Assembly (NCBI RefSeq): GCF_051594765.1
Contig: NZ_JBPPGJ010000003.1
Span: 310,001-374,000 of the forward strand
Direction: 5' to 3'
Length of the DNA: 64,000 nucleotides
Origin: Paenibacillus_AR sp051594765
GTDB lineage: Bacteria; Bacillota; Bacilli; Paenibacillales; NBRC-103111
Shown here: positions 1 to 7,717 of the stretch, piece by piece
Numbering within the stretch: the first letter of the stretch is position 1
Layout: every line of letters starts with the position of its first letter
Program-made: the position numbers and the translations under genes
Notes under the pieces: model-generated
What the model saw: the letters and a program-made list of their open reading frames with translations, nothing else
Databases searched by the model: none
Told to the model about the DNA's origin: nothing

Positions 1-876
1 GGCTTTTAACGCTCTGCCTCTGGATGCTTCTGAATTATAAGTCGCGATTGCTCTAAGATGATCGATGATGTTCTCGTTTCGCTCGATTTCTTCTTCCTCA
101 GCGATTGCGAGTTCTTGCAGCTCTATTTTGGTCTGAAGCAAGGAGAAGTTATACTCGATATATCGCCCTTCGAACTCTTGGAGCTCCATGTTTTCAAGAT
201 GAATGATTTTGTTGAAGCAATGATTCAAAAGATATCGGTTATGCGTAACAACCAGCAGCATTCCCTTATGAGCATTTATCAATTTTTTAAGCGCATTTAG
301 GTTTTCGAAGTCTAGGAACACATCCGGTTCATCCATAATCAACAAGTCCGGACTGTTAAGCATTTCCTTCATTACTTGGATAAGTTTGAATTCTCCGCCG
401 CTCAGATCGGATACTTTAACATCCCTTAGCTTCATAAGGTTTGCCAGGTTTAGCTTCCGATTAATGCTGCTTTCAAAATCGTCCCCGCCTATTGAATCGA
501 ATGCATCCAAAGCGAACTGAAGCTTTTCCAACACCGAATCCATGTCCGATGTGGTTTCCATTTCAGCATAAATCGAAGTGATTTCATCTTGTATTTTGAT
601 AAATGCTTCCCCAATATATTCAAAAACGGTTGTTTCTTTGGGCTTGTCTACTTGCGAGAACTGACTGACATACCCGATTTTGCAAGTCGGGTCTATCTCT
701 AGCTTGCCCTCGAACAAATACCTTTCCGGATCTATCAGTATATCGATCAGTGTACTTTTTCCGCTGCCATTTGTTCCGATAAAAGCGCAATGTTGCCCCT
801 CTTCAAGCGTAAACGAAATGTCCTTATATAGTTCTTTTTGCGGAAACGAGAAGGATAGGTTTTCAACCTTTATCAT
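1..876 (-). CDS. ABC-F family ATPase, 3' part outside window
   Basis: Soluble ATPase with no membrane segments. ABC-F proteins act on the ribosome, and some protect it from antibiotics. The 292 visible codons hold the first nucleotide-binding domain: Walker A GTNGSGKST near residue 30, signature LSGGE, Walker B with MDEPD, and H-loop VVTHN. The start of the charged inter-domain linker follows (ELQELAIAEEEEIERNE). The second domain lies left of the window. Start is ATG at 876-874 behind AAAGGT. The frame is uninterrupted to base 1. A resistance role (Lsa/Vga-like) is possible but cannot be told from half a protein. Confidence 0.9.
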   Translation of the reverse strand, partial: MIKVENLSFSFPQKELYKDISFTLEEGQHCAFIGTNGSGKSTLIDILIDPERYLFEGKLEIDPTCKIGYVSQFSQVDKPKETTVFEYIGEAFIKIQDEITSIYAEMETTSDMDSVLEKLQFALDAFDSIGGDDFESSINRKLNLANLMKLRDVKVSDLSGGEFKLIQVMKEMLNSPDLLIMDEPDVFLDFENLNALKKLINAHKGMLLVVTHNRYLLNHCFNKIIHLENMELQEFEGRYIEYNFSLLQTKIELQELAIAEEEEIERNENIIDHLRAIATYNSEASRGRALKA

Positions 877-1042
877 AGGGTTACCTTTCTTGGCAGCTAA
901 AGTGATGACGATTATGGAGTGTATTGTAGAACATGAATGGCGAGTTTACCGTTTCTCAGCGTAACATCTTTATAGCGAAATTGAAAGGGATTCGATCGGA
1001 TGCCTTTTGCAGAAACTTGTCTCTATGCAATAGAAGGCTTAC

Positions 1043-1933
1043 TCACTCTTCCAGGACCATTTGCTTCAACTGAATGACGGGACTTCTCAGCTCCTGTTCT
1101 TGTTCCAAGTAGGCGCATAGCGCCTGAATGAGCGATCTCTTGGGCGGAGTCTGAGAGATCTCCGTCCCCAGCACTTGAGCAATCTCTTGCAGCTCCCTCC
1201 GCCGCGCGAGCCCGCCGGGCCAAGCCTCAAGCAGCGCAGTCACTCTGCCGAACAATTCTTCGATCATTCTTTCTTTTTCATTATTCCAGTCCTTTGGATC
1301 GGAATGTATAAATGTTGTGAATGCGCTTTGTCCAAGCAGCCCCTTCGAACCTGACCTAGACATATGTTCGACTAGCGCATCCATTTTATCGACGATGAAC
1401 CAAGCTGTATCCTCTATCGACAGCAGCTTCGCCTCGAAGATGATGCGCTGCAGATAGTCCTTCAGGATCGCGCGGTATATAAAAATGAGATCCCAGAGAA
1501 ACGGTTCGATTCTCTCCCCATAAACTTCAAGCAGCCAGTATCTATGCCACTCCATCATACGGGCGCGAACATGATTCCTTAGTGAACGGAAGGTTGCATA
1601 CTGCGTAATAGGAAGATCTATGAAGTCAACCATAATGTGATGGTATTCAATAAAATACTGAAAGCGAAATACGATTTGATGGATGAGCCGCTCCTTGGGA
1701 GTGCCCGTCTCGGTTTGTTTCAGGTGTTCAGCCCGATCAAAATAAACCGTCTGGCACTCGTCGAAAACCGCGCACAATAAGTCCTCTTTGGATGGGAAAT
1801 ATTTGTATACCGAGCCCTTTGCAATAGAACAGTCCTGAGCAATTTCCTGAATGGAGGTCGCCAGAAACCCTGTTTCCTTAAACATCTTAGAAGCCGAACG
1901 GATGATATCCTGTTTGGTTACACTCATCCTCAT
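1043..1933 (-). CDS. TetR/AcrR family regulator
   Basis: DNA-binding repressor. The N-terminal helix-turn-helix reads IIRSASKMFKETGFLATSIQ followed by SIAKGSVYKYFPSKEDLL, the classic TetR signature. At 296 residues it is longer than the usual 190-220, with a helical C-terminal extension of unknown role. I chose ATG 1933 (MRMSVTKQ) because GGGGG sits just upstream; an in-frame ATG at 1963 has no such site. It is transcribed divergently from the isochorismatase-fold gene at 2062 and probably controls it. A promoter of TTGACT and TACTAT with 17-bp spacing lies at 1990-1962 on this strand. Function of the ligand domain is unknown. Confidence 0.88.
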   Translation of the reverse strand: MRMSVTKQDIIRSASKMFKETGFLATSIQEIAQDCSIAKGSVYKYFPSKEDLLCAVFDECQTVYFDRAEHLKQTETGTPKERLIHQIVFRFQYFIEYHHIMVDFIDLPITQYATFRSLRNHVRARMMEWHRYWLLEVYGERIEPFLWDLIFIYRAILKDYLQRIIFEAKLLSIEDTAWFIVDKMDALVEHMSRSGSKGLLGQSAFTTFIHSDPKDWNNEKERMIEELFGRVTALLEAWPGGLARRRELQEIAQVLGTEISQTPPKRSLIQALCAYLEQEQELRSPVIQLKQMVLEE

Positions 1934-1961
1934 GTATCCCCCACTTGACAACTTTAAACCC

Positions 1962-1990
1962 ATAGTACAAAATTATGAACATAGAGTCAA
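1962..1990 (-). promoter_or_regulatory. Sigma-A promoter of the tetR gene
   Basis: On the minus strand TTGACT (1990-1985) and TACTAT (1967-1962) are separated by 17 bp. The element lies between the divergent tetR and hydrolase genes, and the adjacent TTGACC at 1991-1996 could serve the rightward gene. No clean palindromic operator was resolved. Confidence 0.5.
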
Positions 1991-2061
1991 TTGACCCCTT
2001 TTTCAAAATATTGAACCATAGGTCACGATGGGGCAAACTCGATTTCTAAATTGGAGTGTGA

Positions 2062-2646
2062 TTGATCTTGGAAGAACTTTTGTTTCCATTTCCTAAGACG
2101 GCACTAATCGTCATCGACTTGCAAAAGTGGCTTGGATCCCAGTATGCCCCATATTCGTCGGAGCAAGTCGTCACCCGCGCCGCCTCTATGGTTCAAGCAT
2201 TCCGTGAGGCAGGCGCATTCGTTGGACTAGTTCGTGTATCCACGAAAGACTTCCAAGATATGCCTCGTCCGCTGCTGGATCAGCCCCCCCCAACCTTGAA
2301 TCTGGTGCCTGGGTGGGATGAAATTGTACCCGAGATCGGAGTCACGGACACCGATCATGTCATTACCAAGCGCCAATGGGGAGCCTTTTACGGAACGGAC
2401 TTGGATCTGCAGCTGCGCCGGCGGGGCATCACGACGATCGTGCTTTGCGGCATTGCTTCTGGTATCGGCGTAGATACCACTGCGCGTGAAGCCTTCGCCC
2501 ATGGGTATCAGGTCATTTTTGCGAAAGATGCCATGACCGGCTTCAGCGAAGAGGAACATGAACACGTCATGAAGGTCATCTTCCCGCGTATTGGCAGAAT
2601 CCGCTCGACCGAGGACATTCTTGCTTGCGCCGCGCTTCAATCTTAA
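2062..2646 (+). CDS. Isochorismatase-fold hydrolase lacking the usual Cys
   Basis: A 194-residue single-domain protein of the isochorismatase/cysteine hydrolase superfamily. Seen: the Asp strand ALIVIDLQKW (Asp19), the Lys region VITKRQWGAF, and the C-terminal motif CGIASGIGVDTTAREA. In nicotinamidase-like members the nucleophile Cys sits where Gly136 is here, so a cysteine-dependent amidase activity is unlikely; isochorismatase-type members also lack it. Start is TTG at 2062 (or TTG 2068) behind GGAG. It is divergent from a TetR gene, a common arrangement for small detoxification enzymes. Substrate unknown. Confidence 0.88.
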   Translation: MILEELLFPFPKTALIVIDLQKWLGSQYAPYSSEQVVTRAASMVQAFREAGAFVGLVRVSTKDFQDMPRPLLDQPPPTLNLVPGWDEIVPEIGVTDTDHVITKRQWGAFYGTDLDLQLRRRGITTIVLCGIASGIGVDTTAREAFAHGYQVIFAKDAMTGFSEEEHEHVMKVIFPRIGRIRSTEDILACAALQS

Positions 2647-2663
2647 ACGGCGAATACAAATTT

Positions 2664-2690
2664 TCAGGGCACCTTTAAAAGGTGCCCTGA
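2664..2690. terminator. Perfect 13-bp inverted repeat after the hydrolase gene
   Basis: TCAGGGCACCTTT and AAAGGTGCCCTGA are separated by one base, 18 bp after the stop codon. There is no T-run on the + strand, so it may be a weak terminator or a processing hairpin. Confidence 0.5.
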
Positions 2691-2707
2691 ATCACATATA
2701 CTAAAAT

Positions 2708-2719
2708 TAAAGCGCTTTA
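2708..2719. promoter_or_regulatory. cre-like/LacI-type operator upstream of the xylosidase
   Basis: TAAAGCGCTTTA is a perfect 12-bp palindrome with the central CG typical of CcpA cre and LacI-family operators. It ends 29 bp before the GTG start of the GH120 gene, where it could block transcription. Catabolite repression would suit a xylan-use gene. Which protein binds is inference. Confidence 0.55.
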
Positions 2720-2748
2720 TTGACAGGACTGCGTAAAGGAGGATTTTT

Positions 2749-4773
2749 GTGGAATATCATGTATCCATACAAGGGAATGATCAGGGGCAAGGAACCGCTG
2801 ATCAGCCCTTTCGTACAATATCACGCGCTGCGGCTCTTGCCATGGCTGGTGATACGGTTATGGTTCATGCTGGAGTATACAGGGAATGGGTCAACCCGGC
2901 GAATGGGGGAACCGCGGAGCATAGAATCGTATATCGATCTGCGGGAGACGGGGAAGTCGTCATTACAGGAGCGGAACGGATTGCCGACTGGAAGTCTGAA
3001 GGAAACAACGTTTGGAGCACAGAAGTATCCAATTCCATCTTTTCCGTTCGCAATCCCTTTGAAGTGGAGCTCAGTGGAGACTGGGTATTTGGCGGGCCCT
3101 TCCCGGTTCATCTCGGTGATGTCTATTTGGATAACAAATCTCTGTATGAATGCGAGAGTGTCGAAAAGGTTCAGAAGCCCGAAGTTTGGCCCGAAGCCAA
3201 ATATCCCGAGGACTCTCTGCTAAAATGGTATGCCGAAGTTGGTGCCGCAACGACCAAAATCTGGGCCAATTTTGGTGGTAAAGATCCCCGTAAAGAAAAT
3301 GTGGAAATTAATGTCCGCCCTTATTGCTTTTGGCCTGAGAAGCCGGGACTTAATTATATCACTGTAAGCGGCTTCACTCTTCGTCAAGCTTCTCCTCAGT
3401 GGGCACCGCCTACGGACTACCAGGAAGGATTGATCGGACCTCACTGGAGCAAGGGTTGGATTATTGAAAACAATGTGATTAGTGAATCCAGATGCGTTGG
3501 GATCAGCCTGGGTACCGAAATAGGTACAGGTCACACCAAGTCCTCGGGCAAGCATATGAAAGGCGGTACTCAACGGGAGCAGGAGGTTATTTTACGAGCA
3601 ATACGCTCCGGCTGGCATAAGGATACCATCGGCAGTCACATCGTTCGAGGCAATGTGATTCATGACTGCGAACAGGCAGGGATTGTGGGTCATATGGGAG
3701 GGGCCTTCAGCCGCATTTATCAGAACCGCATATATAATATTCACCACAAACGCTTGAGACACGGTGCTGAAGTAGCAGGAATCAAACTTCATGCTTCCCT
3801 GGATACTCAAATTAGCGAAAATAGAATCTATAATTGTTATCGTGCTGTTTGGCTTGATTGGCAGGCGCAGGGCACCCGCATCAGCCGCAATGTATTTTTT
3901 GACAACCTTTCAGAAGACTTCTTCGTTGAGGTTTGCCATGGTCCGTATATGGTGGATCATAATTTGTTCCTCTCTCCGATGAACTTCAGAAATATGGCGC
4001 AGGGTGGAGCTTTTGCTCATAATTTGTTTGCCGGTAGATTTGTCGTTCGTTCGGAGATTACCCGTACTACGCCGTATCACTTCCCTCACGAGACGGCAAT
4101 GGCCGGATACTCCAATATCACCGGAGGCGATGACCGGTACTACAACAATATCTTTTTGGGGGATCATGATGCTCATAAGGAACCTGTTCCCATAACCTTT
4201 TTTGAGCATCTTCCACTTAAACCAAGGGATGAAATTGGTGAGGACGGAAAGACCGTCATGGATGGGGTTCCGGACAATTCCATTTGCTATCTGCATGCTG
4301 TGGGACTGGGAGGCTACAACAAACACCCTGATGCAAAAGATAAGAAATGGTGGGAATACACCCCTCAGGAGCTTGCTGAGCTTGGCGAGGCCGCAAAGGA
4401 TTTCTTTATTGGAAATGCCGTTCTTCCGGTGGCTATGGGCGGAAACCTATATCTTAACCATGCGGTTCCAAGCAGTCATGAGCCCCATGCGAAGAGTTAT
4501 GCGCAGAAGGGCATAGAAGTGGATATTGATCCTGCACAAGGCAGGGTGCACATTCAGGTCCATGAGCCCGAACTGCTTCGGGGAGCCTCTGCCATGCTGG
4601 TTACCACCGATCTGCTTGGCAAGACCTATCACGCCGAGATGAAATATGAGGAGCCGGACAGCAGTCCATATCGTTTTGACTCCGACTTTTTCGAAAAAAA
4701 GAGACCTGATGCAGATGTCACACCCGGTCCGTTTGAATGGGCCGAAAAGGGAACCATTGATTTCGATTTTTAG
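2749..4773 (+). CDS. Intracellular GH120 beta-xylosidase
   Basis: A 674-residue right-handed parallel beta-helix protein that I recognise as glycoside hydrolase family 120, typified by Thermoanaerobacterium XylC. Family landmarks in order: GDTVMVHAGVYREWV near 35-48, GDWVFGG about 110, WAPPTDYQEGLIGPHWSKGW about 218-237, AGIKLHA about 343, WLDWQAQGTR about 368, FFVEVCHGPY about 391. By alignment to XylC from memory, Asp370 is the nucleophile and Glu394 the acid/base. No signal peptide is present, so it should hydrolyse imported xylo-oligosaccharides in the cytoplasm. Start is GTG behind AAAGGAGG. It is monocistronic, between a cre-like site and a terminator. Confidence 0.9.
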   Translation: MEYHVSIQGNDQGQGTADQPFRTISRAAALAMAGDTVMVHAGVYREWVNPANGGTAEHRIVYRSAGDGEVVITGAERIADWKSEGNNVWSTEVSNSIFSVRNPFEVELSGDWVFGGPFPVHLGDVYLDNKSLYECESVEKVQKPEVWPEAKYPEDSLLKWYAEVGAATTKIWANFGGKDPRKENVEINVRPYCFWPEKPGLNYITVSGFTLRQASPQWAPPTDYQEGLIGPHWSKGWIIENNVISESRCVGISLGTEIGTGHTKSSGKHMKGGTQREQEVILRAIRSGWHKDTIGSHIVRGNVIHDCEQAGIVGHMGGAFSRIYQNRIYNIHHKRLRHGAEVAGIKLHASLDTQISENRIYNCYRAVWLDWQAQGTRISRNVFFDNLSEDFFVEVCHGPYMVDHNLFLSPMNFRNMAQGGAFAHNLFAGRFVVRSEITRTTPYHFPHETAMAGYSNITGGDDRYYNNIFLGDHDAHKEPVPITFFEHLPLKPRDEIGEDGKTVMDGVPDNSICYLHAVGLGGYNKHPDAKDKKWWEYTPQELAELGEAAKDFFIGNAVLPVAMGGNLYLNHAVPSSHEPHAKSYAQKGIEVDIDPAQGRVHIQVHEPELLRGASAMLVTTDLLGKTYHAEMKYEEPDSSPYRFDSDFFEKKRPDADVTPGPFEWAEKGTIDFDF

Positions 4774-4783
4774 TTTATTGTTG

Positions 4784-4818
4784 AGGATCCAGTCCTTTAA
4801 GGTGATTGGATCTTTTTT
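4784..4818 (+). terminator. Rho-independent terminator of the xylosidase gene
   Basis: GATCCA...TGGATC stem followed by six T residues at 4813-4818, 11 bp after the stop codon. Confidence 0.8.
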
Positions 4819-4845
4819 CGTGTGTACTGTTAGCGAAGTTTAGAA

Positions 4846-5049
4846 ATGCTTGTCGAATGTTTTGCGCTGTACGAGTCCGGAATGGTCGAGGAGGCAGGCG
4901 AGGCCGATGTTCGCGCTCAATTTGACGCCAACTTATTGTTCCTCCAAATGGGCGTTTATTTTGATGAACTCAGTATAAACATAGAGGCATCATGGCCCAT
5001 AAATAGTTTTCTTCCAGTAAAAAAGATCTTGGATTTTATGCGTCAATAG
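4846..5049 (+). CDS. Unrecognised short open frame, doubtful
   Basis: A 67-codon frame starting MLVECFALYESG. No family is recognised, no membrane segment or motif is visible, and the upstream ribosome site is poor (only TTTAGAA). It lies in an otherwise empty 390-bp gap between the xylosidase terminator and the DUF1304 promoter. It could be a gene remnant or chance. Confidence 0.2.
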   Translation: MLVECFALYESGMVEEAGEADVRAQFDANLLFLQMGVYFDELSINIEASWPINSFLPVKKILDFMRQ

Positions 5050-5080
5050 GTTGAATAAGAGCACTTGGGGCATGAAATAT

Positions 5081-5108
5081 TTGACAAATGGGTGTCATCA
5101 TATATAAT
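5081..5108 (+). promoter_or_regulatory. Promoter with internal inverted repeat for the DUF1304 gene
   Basis: TTGACA (5081-5086) and TATAAT (5103-5108) have 16-bp spacing. The -35 box is part of an inverted repeat TGACA-N6-TGTCA (5082-5097), a likely repressor site. It lies 57 bp upstream of the start codon. Confidence 0.65.
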
Positions 5109-5164
5109 TTTCTCAGCCAAATAAATAGCATTGCATTTTAATCGAGAGAAATGAGGATAGTGAA

Positions 5165-5536
5165 ATGATGATCGTTCGTGACCTTTTAACGGCACTTGTT
5201 GCCATCGAGCATGTATATATCTTGATTTTGGAAATGTTCATGTGGACAACTCCGAGAGCGAGGAAGGCTTTCGGAACCGAAATGAAATTCGCGGAAGCGA
5301 CTAAGGCGCTTGCCGCTAACCAGGGTCTGTATAACGGCTTCTTGGCGGCGGGGCTGTTCTGGGGGCTCATTCATCCCGATGCCGCAATGGGGTACCAGCT
5401 GCAATTGTTCTTCCTAGGCTGCGTCCTCGTAGCCGCCGTCTACGGAGGCGTGACGGCGAAACGGTCGATTCTGCTCGTCCAAGGGCTGCCGGCATTAACT
5501 GCAATGGTCGCCGTGCTCGTATCGCGCTTTCTTTAA
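5165..5536 (+). CDS. DUF1304 integral membrane protein
   Basis: A 123-residue protein with about four hydrophobic helices, recognised as DUF1304. The typical opening is LVAIEHVYILILEMFMWTTPRARKAFG, followed by LAANQGLYNGFLAAGL. Family function is unknown; it sits in the cytoplasmic membrane. Start is ATG 5165 with a second ATG directly after, and GAGGATAG upstream serves as a weak ribosome site. It has its own promoter with an inverted repeat, so it is probably regulated alone. The next gene, a dehydrogenase relic, is 200 bp away. Confidence 0.88.
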   Translation: MMIVRDLLTALVAIEHVYILILEMFMWTTPRARKAFGTEMKFAEATKALAANQGLYNGFLAAGLFWGLIHPDAAMGYQLQLFFLGCVLVAAVYGGVTAKRSILLVQGLPALTAMVAVLVSRFL

Positions 5537-5739
5537 CATCAAGCTTCTCAAGGAAAGAGGGCCGTACGGATGGCCGTTTTTACATACAAAGGACCGTTTT
5601 AGCATGGGGCGCAACTTTTCCAGCCATATACCTTCTAAAGGGGAGTTATCCGATTCTCACTTTTATTTGGTATACACGAAATCCCCATAAGAGCAATGCC
5701 GATAAACGATTTCATGAAGTATCCGATTATGAATTTATT

Positions 5740-6168
5740 GTGTTGAAGGAACGTTTTGGAGACCTCGTTCTTCCCATGGCGCTCGACTTAACGGATGCTG
5801 AGCAGGTACGCCAGGTCGTTCAGCAGGCTCATGCCCATTTCGGCAAGCTGGACGTTGTCCTCAACAATGCCGAACCCGGTGCTTATGTGACCGAGTTTGG
5901 CGCTTCAGGTAAGCGAGTACCGGAAATGGACGTCTATACCGCTGTACGGAAGCAGGTATTCACACGTCTATCAAACGAAAAATGCGGCAACGCTCAAGCG
6001 ACTGCAGAAGCCGTTCTCAAGATCGTGGACGCAGCGGAACCCCCACTACGATTTGCGCTCGGCTCGGAAATCTTGCCTATGGCACGCGGCACCTATGCTG
6101 ACCGTCTCGCCACCTGGGAAGCCTGGGAGTCTGTCTCGAATGCAGCGCAAGGCAGTCCTATGCAATAA
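5740..6168 (+). pseudogene. Short-chain dehydrogenase relic, doubly deleted
   Basis: The frame encodes pieces of a classical short-chain dehydrogenase. It begins in the strand-3/4 region (LVLPMALDLTDAEQVRQVVQ then LDVVLNNA). It then jumps within LNNAEPGAYVTEF to the late EPGGY-like segment and runs to a normal C-terminus (RLATWEAWESVSNAAQGSP). Missing are the N-terminal nucleotide-binding glycine motif and the roughly 80-90 residues that carry the catalytic Ser-Tyr-Lys. No start codon with a ribosome site exists. This is a dead gene with an N-terminal loss and an internal in-frame deletion. Confidence 0.8.
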
Positions 6169-6201
6169 GCCATTGCAATTGGACTGGAGCAGATAACCAG
6201 C

Positions 6202-6237
6202 AAGGAACCTCTTCGACTTTTTCGAAGAGGTTCCTTT
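6202..6237. terminator. Terminator, hairpin with 15-bp stem
   Basis: AAGGAACCTCTTCGA pairs with its complement across a five-base loop. It starts right at the stop codon of the leftward hydrolase gene and also follows the rightward dehydrogenase relic, so it can serve both strands. Confidence 0.75.
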
Positions 6238-7055
6238 CAAAACCTTCTCAACCATTCCAGCATTCGATCTACAACTTCCTTATATCGTTGTCCGACAAGC
6301 AGGCCGGTGTGGGTGGTGTGCCTAAGTCCAGCATATTCCGCATGGAGCTGTTCCGCTGTCAACCTGCCTCGACGGTCATCATCATCGTCATTAACAGCTT
6401 TGACAACCAAGCTTGGGCAAGTGACCAAGCTGCCATTTATGGAGATTCCCTCTCCATCCTCAAATGCCAAAAACGCATTGAATGCCTTCGCCGACTCCAT
6501 GGCTAGATACTTTTTTTGAAATGCGATGTCTTCCGCCGATTCGTCTAAGCTTGTGTGTTCTTCTCTTACTGGGGCGGGAATGATAGGCCCCGATGTGAAC
6601 AGGACAATATTTTCGTACGGTACTGCTTCATGCACTTCCTTGCTTATGCTGGAATCAATCACAACCAGACCTGCCAGGGAGACGGTTTCGGCCAGCTTCT
6701 GACACAGGATTCCGCCCATGCTGAATCCGATCAGGATCGGCGGAACGCCGCATTCAACGATTACCTCCCGAATGTCCTCCAAGTAATCCTCGAAAGAAAT
6801 CGTTGTCATATCCAACATCCTGCTTCTGTAGTGACTTCTCATGTTCATGACATAGCATTTCCATCCTTCATTCACAAAGTGGGGGATGTATTTGCTCCAC
6901 ATCCAACTTCCTGTGTAGGCACCGTGTACAAACAACAGCGGCGTTCTAGCCGCTGCACTCGAGAAGTTATCGTCACCATATACTTCTAAGAATAAATCGT
7001 GTTCTCCAACGTACTTCTCTGTATGAGGGGGCAACCATTTCGTGTAATCCTTCAT
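6237..7055 (-). CDS. Alpha/beta hydrolase
   Basis: A 272-residue serine hydrolase of the alpha/beta fold. Seen: the oxyanion loop LLFVHGAYTGSW, the nucleophile elbow GFSMGG (Ser112), an acidic stretch VNDDDDDRRG that should contain the catalytic Asp, and HTTHTGLLVG with the His. No signal peptide. Ribosome site AGGAGG lies 8 bp upstream of the ATG. The promoter overlaps a palindrome also found at the neighbouring marR gene, so MarR probably represses this enzyme. Substrate unknown (ester, lactone or similar). Confidence 0.88.
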   Translation of the reverse strand: MKDYTKWLPPHTEKYVGEHDLFLEVYGDDNFSSAAARTPLLFVHGAYTGSWMWSKYIPHFVNEGWKCYVMNMRSHYRSRMLDMTTISFEDYLEDIREVIVECGVPPILIGFSMGGILCQKLAETVSLAGLVVIDSSISKEVHEAVPYENIVLFTSGPIIPAPVREEHTSLDESAEDIAFQKKYLAMESAKAFNAFLAFEDGEGISINGSLVTCPSLVVKAVNDDDDDRRGRLTAEQLHAEYAGLRHTTHTGLLVGQRYKEVVDRMLEWLRRF

Positions 7056-7074
7056 CTTTCATTCCTCCTGTAGG

Positions 7075-7095
7075 CATTATAGTTTGACATCAAAC
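7075..7095 (-). promoter_or_regulatory. Operator and -10 box of the hydrolase gene
   Basis: The palindrome GTTTGA-TG-TCAAAC (7095-7082 on this strand) directly precedes a TATAAT -10 box. The same arm sequence and spacing to TATAAT occurs at the marR promoter, 470 bp away. The -35 element is poor, so activity may be low or need help. Confidence 0.65.
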
Positions 7096-7112
7096 CTTCT
7101 AACCAAAAAAAA

Positions 7113-7535
7113 TTAAAAGTTGCGATAGATTTTCAATAAAATTCTCAGTAGTTCTTCTTTCTCTTGGTCTGTGATTCCTGAGTAAAACGCGTTCAACATG
7201 TCGTTCGATATGGATTCAAATACAGGTCTCAATTCCAGTCCCTTCTGCGTTAAGGAAACGAAGACAACTCTTGAATCATCCGTGTGCCTTTCCTTGGTTA
7301 CATACCCGAGCCGGACTAATTTGTCGACAAGCGCCGTAACCGTGGATTTATCCTTGCCGATCTTCCTGGCGATCTCCGCCATGGTCAGCCTGGTCTTCCC
7401 CAATAGTGCATAGATGATATCCCCATGCGAGGTTGCAATACCATCCATGCTATGCTTCGCCATCTCGGCAATTATAAACCTGTTGGCCTTCTCTCTGATC
7501 TTAGCAATAAGTGAAACAGCGTCTCTGATCTCCAT
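7113..7535 (-). CDS. MarR family regulator, probably leaderless
   Basis: A 140-residue MarR-type winged-helix repressor. Helix-turn-helix LTMAEIARKIGKDKSTVTAL is followed by the wing KERHTDDSRVVFVSLTQKG. I chose ATG 7535 (MEIRDAV) because a consensus sigma-A promoter ends six bases before it, which makes the ATG the expected transcript start. Alternative starts at 7556 or TTG 7586 lie inside or upstream of that promoter and have no ribosome site. It sits just upstream of and parallel to the hydrolase gene. The shared operator implies autoregulation plus control of the hydrolase. Confidence 0.85.
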   Translation of the reverse strand: MEIRDAVSLIAKIREKANRFIIAEMAKHSMDGIATSHGDIIYALLGKTRLTMAEIARKIGKDKSTVTALVDKLVRLGYVTKERHTDDSRVVFVSLTQKGLELRPVFESISNDMLNAFYSGITDQEKEELLRILLKIYRNF

Positions 7536-7541
7536 ATTCGT

Positions 7542-7570
7542 ATTATAGTTTTGCATCAAACTATTGTCAA
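7542..7570 (-). promoter_or_regulatory. Consensus promoter with operator in its spacer (marR)
   Basis: On the minus strand TTGACA (7570-7565), a 17-bp spacer and TATAAT (7547-7542) match sigma-A consensus exactly. The spacer holds GTTTGA-TG-CAAAAC, one mismatch from the palindrome at the hydrolase promoter. Confidence 0.85.
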
Positions 7571-7610
7571 TGAATGGATGTAGCAATCAATAGCACACTC
7601 TGTCTTCTAA

Positions 7611-7672
7611 GGAACTTGCCGTTACTTGTGATACGGATCGCCGCGCTGTCTATAACGGCAAGTTTTAGAGCC
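7611..7672 (-). repeat. att-like repeat A (diverged rlmH 3'-end copy)
   Basis: On the minus strand it encodes R-G-D-P-Y-H-K-stop, a variant of the rlmH C-terminus, around the core CCGTATCACAAGTA. The adjacent flank, with CTAAAACTTGCCGTTA, is shared with repeat B but not with rlmH. Here the core is also bracketed by an 11-bp inverted repeat, ACTTGCCGTTA (7615-7625) and TAACGGCAAGT (7653-7663). I read it as the far end of an integrated cassette. Confidence 0.55.
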
Positions 7673-7696
7673 ATCCTTCCGGGACGGCTCTTTTTT
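7666..7696 (+). terminator. Terminator-like hairpin
   Basis: GAGCCATCC and GGACGGCTC pair imperfectly and are followed by TTTTTT. It lies just beyond repeat A. On the minus strand it follows the tetR gene at 7718, but the T-run is on the + side. Confidence 0.6.
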
Positions 7697-7717
7697 GTCT
7701 CTCTTATCTAAACTCTG

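Noticed and set aside
5560..5600. Terminator after the DUF1304 gene (GGCCGTACGGATGGCC then TTTTT)
   Set aside because: The stem is only four firm base pairs; too weak to call.
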